From contig NZ_QLLK01000002.1 of NCBI RefSeq assembly GCF_003259505.1, positions 319,387-383,386 on the forward strand: a stretch of 64,000 bases of DNA, given 5' to 3'. How positions within the stretch are numbered: position 1 is the first letter of the stretch; each line of letters opens with the position of its first letter. Made by a program: the position numbers and the translations under genes. Positions 61,410 to 64,000 of this stretch are shown piece after piece. The notes below the pieces were generated by a model. It saw only the letters and a list, made by a program, of their open reading frames with translations. It was not told the DNA's origin and made no database searches. This DNA comes from Algoriphagus yeomjeoni (GTDB lineage Bacteria > Bacteroidota > Bacteroidia > Cytophagales > Cyclobacteriaceae).

Positions 61410-62030
61410 ATGGCTCTAAGCACTTTTGTAAAAATAAGCGGCATCACTAATCTTTCGGATGCTAGGTATTGCGCGGGAATGTACGTGGATTTATTAGGTT
61501 TTTCTTTGGAAGAAGAATCTGAAAAATTCATTAATTCTACTCTTTATAATGAAATCACAGGCTGGGTTTCTGGACTTGAGTTTGTCGGAGAATTTCAAAG
61601 CTACGAGTCAGACAAAGTCCTACACACTTTAGAAAATTACCCTACAATAAAGTGGATTGAGCATGACAGAATAGAGTCTTTAGTTAATCTGGAGGGCAAG
61701 GGCTTGGGATTGATTTATAAGATGGATTTAGAGGACGTCCGACATATAGAAATAGAAGTTGCAGAAAAACTCAATACGTTAGGAATCATTTTTCATGTCA
61801 CCTCGATGCATGAAGAGCTCAACGAGGAGGATAAGGAAGCGATAAAACTTTTAAGTGATAATTGCCGGGTTATTTTAGGCGTAGGAATTACGGCAGAAAA
61901 TGTGCAAAAACTTATCGCTGAACTAGGGATTTATGGAATTTCTCTAACTGGCGGAAAAGAAATCAAACCAGGACTTAAGGATTTTGATGAACTGGCGGAT
62001 ATACTTGAGGCGTTAGAAGTAGACGATTAA
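61410..62030 (+). CDS. TrpF-fold protein lacking catalytic residues
   Basis: The 206-residue protein aligns by eye with phosphoribosylanthranilate isomerase: VKISGITNLSDARYCAGMYV for the KICGIT start, LGVGITAENVQKLIAELGIY and GISLTGGKEIKPGLKDFDEL for the phosphate-binding end. The catalytic general base Cys is replaced by Ser (residue 10), and the general acid Asp is not conserved in the corresponding region (LGIIFHVTSM). The protein is therefore unlikely to perform the TrpF reaction and may bind a phosphorylated ligand or act elsewhere. No trp genes are nearby. Confidence 0.78.
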   Translation: MALSTFVKISGITNLSDARYCAGMYVDLLGFSLEEESEKFINSTLYNEITGWVSGLEFVGEFQSYESDKVLHTLENYPTIKWIEHDRIESLVNLEGKGLGLIYKMDLEDVRHIEIEVAEKLNTLGIIFHVTSMHEELNEEDKEAIKLLSDNCRVILGVGITAENVQKLIAELGIYGISLTGGKEIKPGLKDFDELADILEALEVDD

Positions 62031-62049
62031 GTAAAAAAGCTATTTCAAG

Positions 62050-62084
62050 AAAAAGGCTATTGGAACAAACCAATAGCCTTTTTT
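62050..62084. terminator. Bidirectional terminator
   Basis: A nine-base core (GGCTATTGG at 62055-62063 with CCAATAGCC at 62070-62078), extended by A and T tracts, lies between convergent genes ending at 62030 and 62103; the T run serves the plus strand and the A run the minus strand. Confidence 0.85.
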
Positions 62085-62102
62085 ATGCTAAATTCTCATT
62101 TA

Positions 62103-63056
62103 CTATACTGTGTCAAATAAGTCTGAAGGTTCATAAGGACTGTTATCTCCTGTGAAAAATGATCCATCAATAAACCGATGGCTAACCCCAATGTCTCTTA
62201 ACTCCATCAAATCATGGTCATCCAATTTAATTTTGGCAGCTGCCAAATTTCCTTTTATCCTATCCTTATTCACGGATTTGGGTATTACAGCAATATCTCT
62301 TGCAATTGACCAGGCAATTAGAATTTGACCCGCGCCTACTTTATGTTTATCGGCAATCTCTTTTACTACTGGATCAACCAATAATTTCGGATCATTTTCA
62401 TGTTTTTCTGCCCTAGAATCAGGTGATCCCAGCGGAGAATATGCAGTCATTAAAATTCCATGCTCAATACAATACTCAACCAATCCATCCTGTGGCAAAT
62501 AAGGCTGCATCTCTACTTGATTCATTTCAGGCAGCTGACCGCCAAGTTTCACCAATTCTTTGAGTTTTTCCTGATTGAAATTTGAGACGCCGATGTGTTT
62601 GGCATATCCCATTTCCTTCACCACTTGCATAGCTACCCAAGTCTCAGCGATGGAGACCTCATCGTAGGTATAAAAGTCCTCTCTTTCTTTTGGAAAGCCA
62701 ACTCCAGCTTTAAAAGCTATTGGCCAATGTATCAGGTATAAATCCACATAATCCAATTTGAGATCGGAAAGTGTCTTTTGCAAAGCAGGCAAAACCTGTT
62801 CTTTTTTATGGGAATTATTCCAAAGTTTGGAAGTCACGAAAAGCTCCTCTCGCTTTACTAATCCTTCAGAAATTGCCTTTGCAATCCCCTCTCCCACTTC
62901 ATTTTCATTTTGGTAAACGGCCGCGCAATCTATATGTCTGTAACCAGCTTCTATTGCCCAGTAAACAGCCTGGCTTACTTCTCCAGGCTTACTTTTCCAA
63001 GTTCCTAATCCGATTATTGGGAGTTTGTCTCCGTTTTTAAAGCTTAAGTTTTTCAT
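62103..63056 (-). CDS. Aldo/keto reductase
   Basis: The 317-residue AKR enzyme shows IIGLGTWKSKPGEVSQAVYW, GYRHIDCAAVYQNENEVGEG with catalytic Asp and Tyr, VTSKLWNNSH (Lys), DLYLIHWPIAF (His), then VGVSNFNQEKLKEL (as IGVSNFN), MNQVEMQPYLPQ and the closing AVIPKSVNKDRIKGNL coenzyme-binding region. It is of the AKR1/AKR5 (aldehyde reductase or 2,5-diketogluconate reductase) type and NADPH-dependent. Separate from the YghZ-like reductase at 25871. It reduces small aldehydes or sugars, substrate unknown. Confidence 0.92.
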   Translation of the reverse strand: MKNLSFKNGDKLPIIGLGTWKSKPGEVSQAVYWAIEAGYRHIDCAAVYQNENEVGEGIAKAISEGLVKREELFVTSKLWNNSHKKEQVLPALQKTLSDLKLDYVDLYLIHWPIAFKAGVGFPKEREDFYTYDEVSIAETWVAMQVVKEMGYAKHIGVSNFNQEKLKELVKLGGQLPEMNQVEMQPYLPQDGLVEYCIEHGILMTAYSPLGSPDSRAEKHENDPKLLVDPVVKEIADKHKVGAGQILIAWSIARDIAVIPKSVNKDRIKGNLAAAKIKLDDHDLMELRDIGVSHRFIDGSFFTGDNSPYEPSDLFDTV

Positions 63057-63114
63057 ATGATTTTAAAAATTTAGATTATGGTGTAGGTGAATACTAACAC
63101 GAAAAGCCATGCAT

Positions 63115-64000
63115 TTAATTCACTCGATTCTTTAAATATTTTCTAAATCTATTCATCACCCATAGATGAATTTTAGCTTGGGTATTCACATAAATCAGCC
63201 AAGGAAGTCTTGGGACAAACTCATGAATGGCTGAAATAATATATTTATTATCCAAAACTCCCCGAAATTCCAACCAGCCATGATCAAAGCGCTTCACCAG
63301 CCAGCCACCTGAAATATAAAACAACTGTCGACTTTCTTCACTTCTATCTGGGATCATGGTCAGCTGCAGCATAGGCTTTTTGGTCCACAATAGATAAAAC
63401 ACAATCTCGCCACTTTCGAGCATTTCTCCATTGATCCAGAACTTAAAGAATGAGGGCAGCCAGATATTATAACGCTGGGCAACCCAAGTCGCTGTATCTC
63501 CATGGGTATTAGCCATGCGCTGTATACTTCTCACTGTGTTCTTTACTTTGTCCAGAGGATAAAAGCTTGGACTTTTAAGCTCGATATCAGAATCTAACGC
63601 TGCTCTGACTGACTCTGTATAAGTCAGGTAATCAATATGCTTCTCTTGAAATTTCAATTCTTCAGAAACAGTTAACGTATGCTTTAAGCTTTCCACTAAT
63701 GGAGAAACCAATTGAGGTGGAGATTCTCCAAAAAAGCCTACCCAAAGCTTAGAAAGCCCTAAAGAGAACACTGGAACAGAAAACACCAAACGCTTTTTCC
63801 CAAGCTGTACGGCAGTCAATTCTAGCATTTTTCGATAAGAAATCACTTCTGGGTTTCCAATTTCTATCGCTTCACCAAATACATTCTCATTTCCGACACA
63901 GGTATCAATAATATCTAAAGTATCTCTCAAAGAAATGGGTTGAGTCAAGGATTCTGTCCACTGTGGACACATAAGAACAGGTAAATTCGTTACCAGATTC
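63115..64000 (-). CDS. Atypical SDR protein with C-terminal DUF2867-like part (5' truncated)
   Basis: The frame runs past the right edge without a start: codons upstream of the internal ATG at 63972 continue (LVTNLPVL just before MCPQW). What is visible is the C-terminal part of an NAD(P)H-binding epimerase-like protein: LPVLMCPQWTESLTQPISLR, EAIEIGNPEVISYRKMLEL, then a C-terminal domain of about 170 residues with VAQRYNIWLPSFFKFWINGE, LLWTKKPMLQLTMIPD and FEFVPRLPWLIYVNTQA (as HEFVPRLPW). It belongs to the uncharacterised SDR plus DUF2867 group in bacteria. The full start lies outside the window. Confidence 0.78.
   Translation of the reverse strand, partial: NLVTNLPVLMCPQWTESLTQPISLRDTLDIIDTCVGNENVFGEAIEIGNPEVISYRKMLELTAVQLGKKRLVFSVPVFSLGLSKLWVGFFGESPPQLVSPLVESLKHTLTVSEELKFQEKHIDYLTYTESVRAALDSDIELKSPSFYPLDKVKNTVRSIQRMANTHGDTATWVAQRYNIWLPSFFKFWINGEMLESGEIVFYLLWTKKPMLQLTMIPDRSEESRQLFYISGGWLVKRFDHGWLEFRGVLDNKYIISAIHEFVPRLPWLIYVNTQAKIHLWVMNRFRKYLKNRVN

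Overview
The window looks like chromosomal DNA from a Bacteroidota bacterium of the Cytophagales type, probably near Algoriphagus/Cyclobacteriaceae. This lineage is inferred, not measured. The signs are a type IX secretion (Por) tail on a subtilase, TonB-dependent receptors with carboxypeptidase-like N-termini, an ExbB-ExbD-TonB operon, many Cys-anchored lipoproteins, DUF1080, DUF2911 and DUF5996 proteins, a Bacteroidota-type sirtuin and little Shine-Dalgarno sequence. I found no rRNA, tRNA, CRISPR array, insertion sequence, integrase or phage structural gene.

Layout. 1-7.6 kb: a DUF1080 secreted protein, a YpfJ-type zinc peptidase, a DnaQ/GIY-YIG fusion nuclease, a TonB receptor with its partner lipoprotein, and a second lipoprotein. 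7.7-16.7 kb: an Lhr-like helicase, the TrkH/TrkA potassium system, RmuC, an alpha/beta hydrolase and an Nramp transporter. 16.7-21.9 kb is the clearest accessory block: a PD-(D/E)XK-like nuclease protein, then a two-gene unit of a long amphipathic-helical protein ending in an HELTH metallopeptidase domain and a caspase-fold protease-like protein. 21.9-31.2 kb: metabolic and transport genes, including a Tat-exported HisC-like aminotransferase, a four-gene operon (serine hydrolase, YfcC-type carrier, aldo/keto reductase, MFS), DUF5996 and a sirtuin.

31.3-40.9 kb reads as one long minus-strand unit: giant TPR protein, outer-membrane barrel, SPOR protein, ExbB, ExbD, TonB, FolC, TrmB. It couples an energised outer-membrane complex to folate and tRNA-modification housekeeping genes. 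41-48.7 kb: HolA, a TPR protein flanked by short palindromic repeats, GhrA-like dehydrogenase plus universal stress protein, DUF2911, and a sodium:solute symporter preceded by a 34-residue membrane protein. 48.7-58.9 kb: PIG-L deacetylase, PagL-type lipid A deacylase, TPR protein, GyrA, barrel protein, small secreted protein and Rpe. 59-64 kb: type IX-secreted subtilase and its lipoprotein partner, a TrpF-fold protein lacking catalytic residues, an aldo/keto reductase, and a truncated SDR-type protein at the edge.

The best candidate for an undescribed system is the 18957-21904 metallopeptidase/caspase-like pair. It has a textbook terminator hairpin just inside the second reading frame. All functional calls come from motif recognition by eye; no database search was run.
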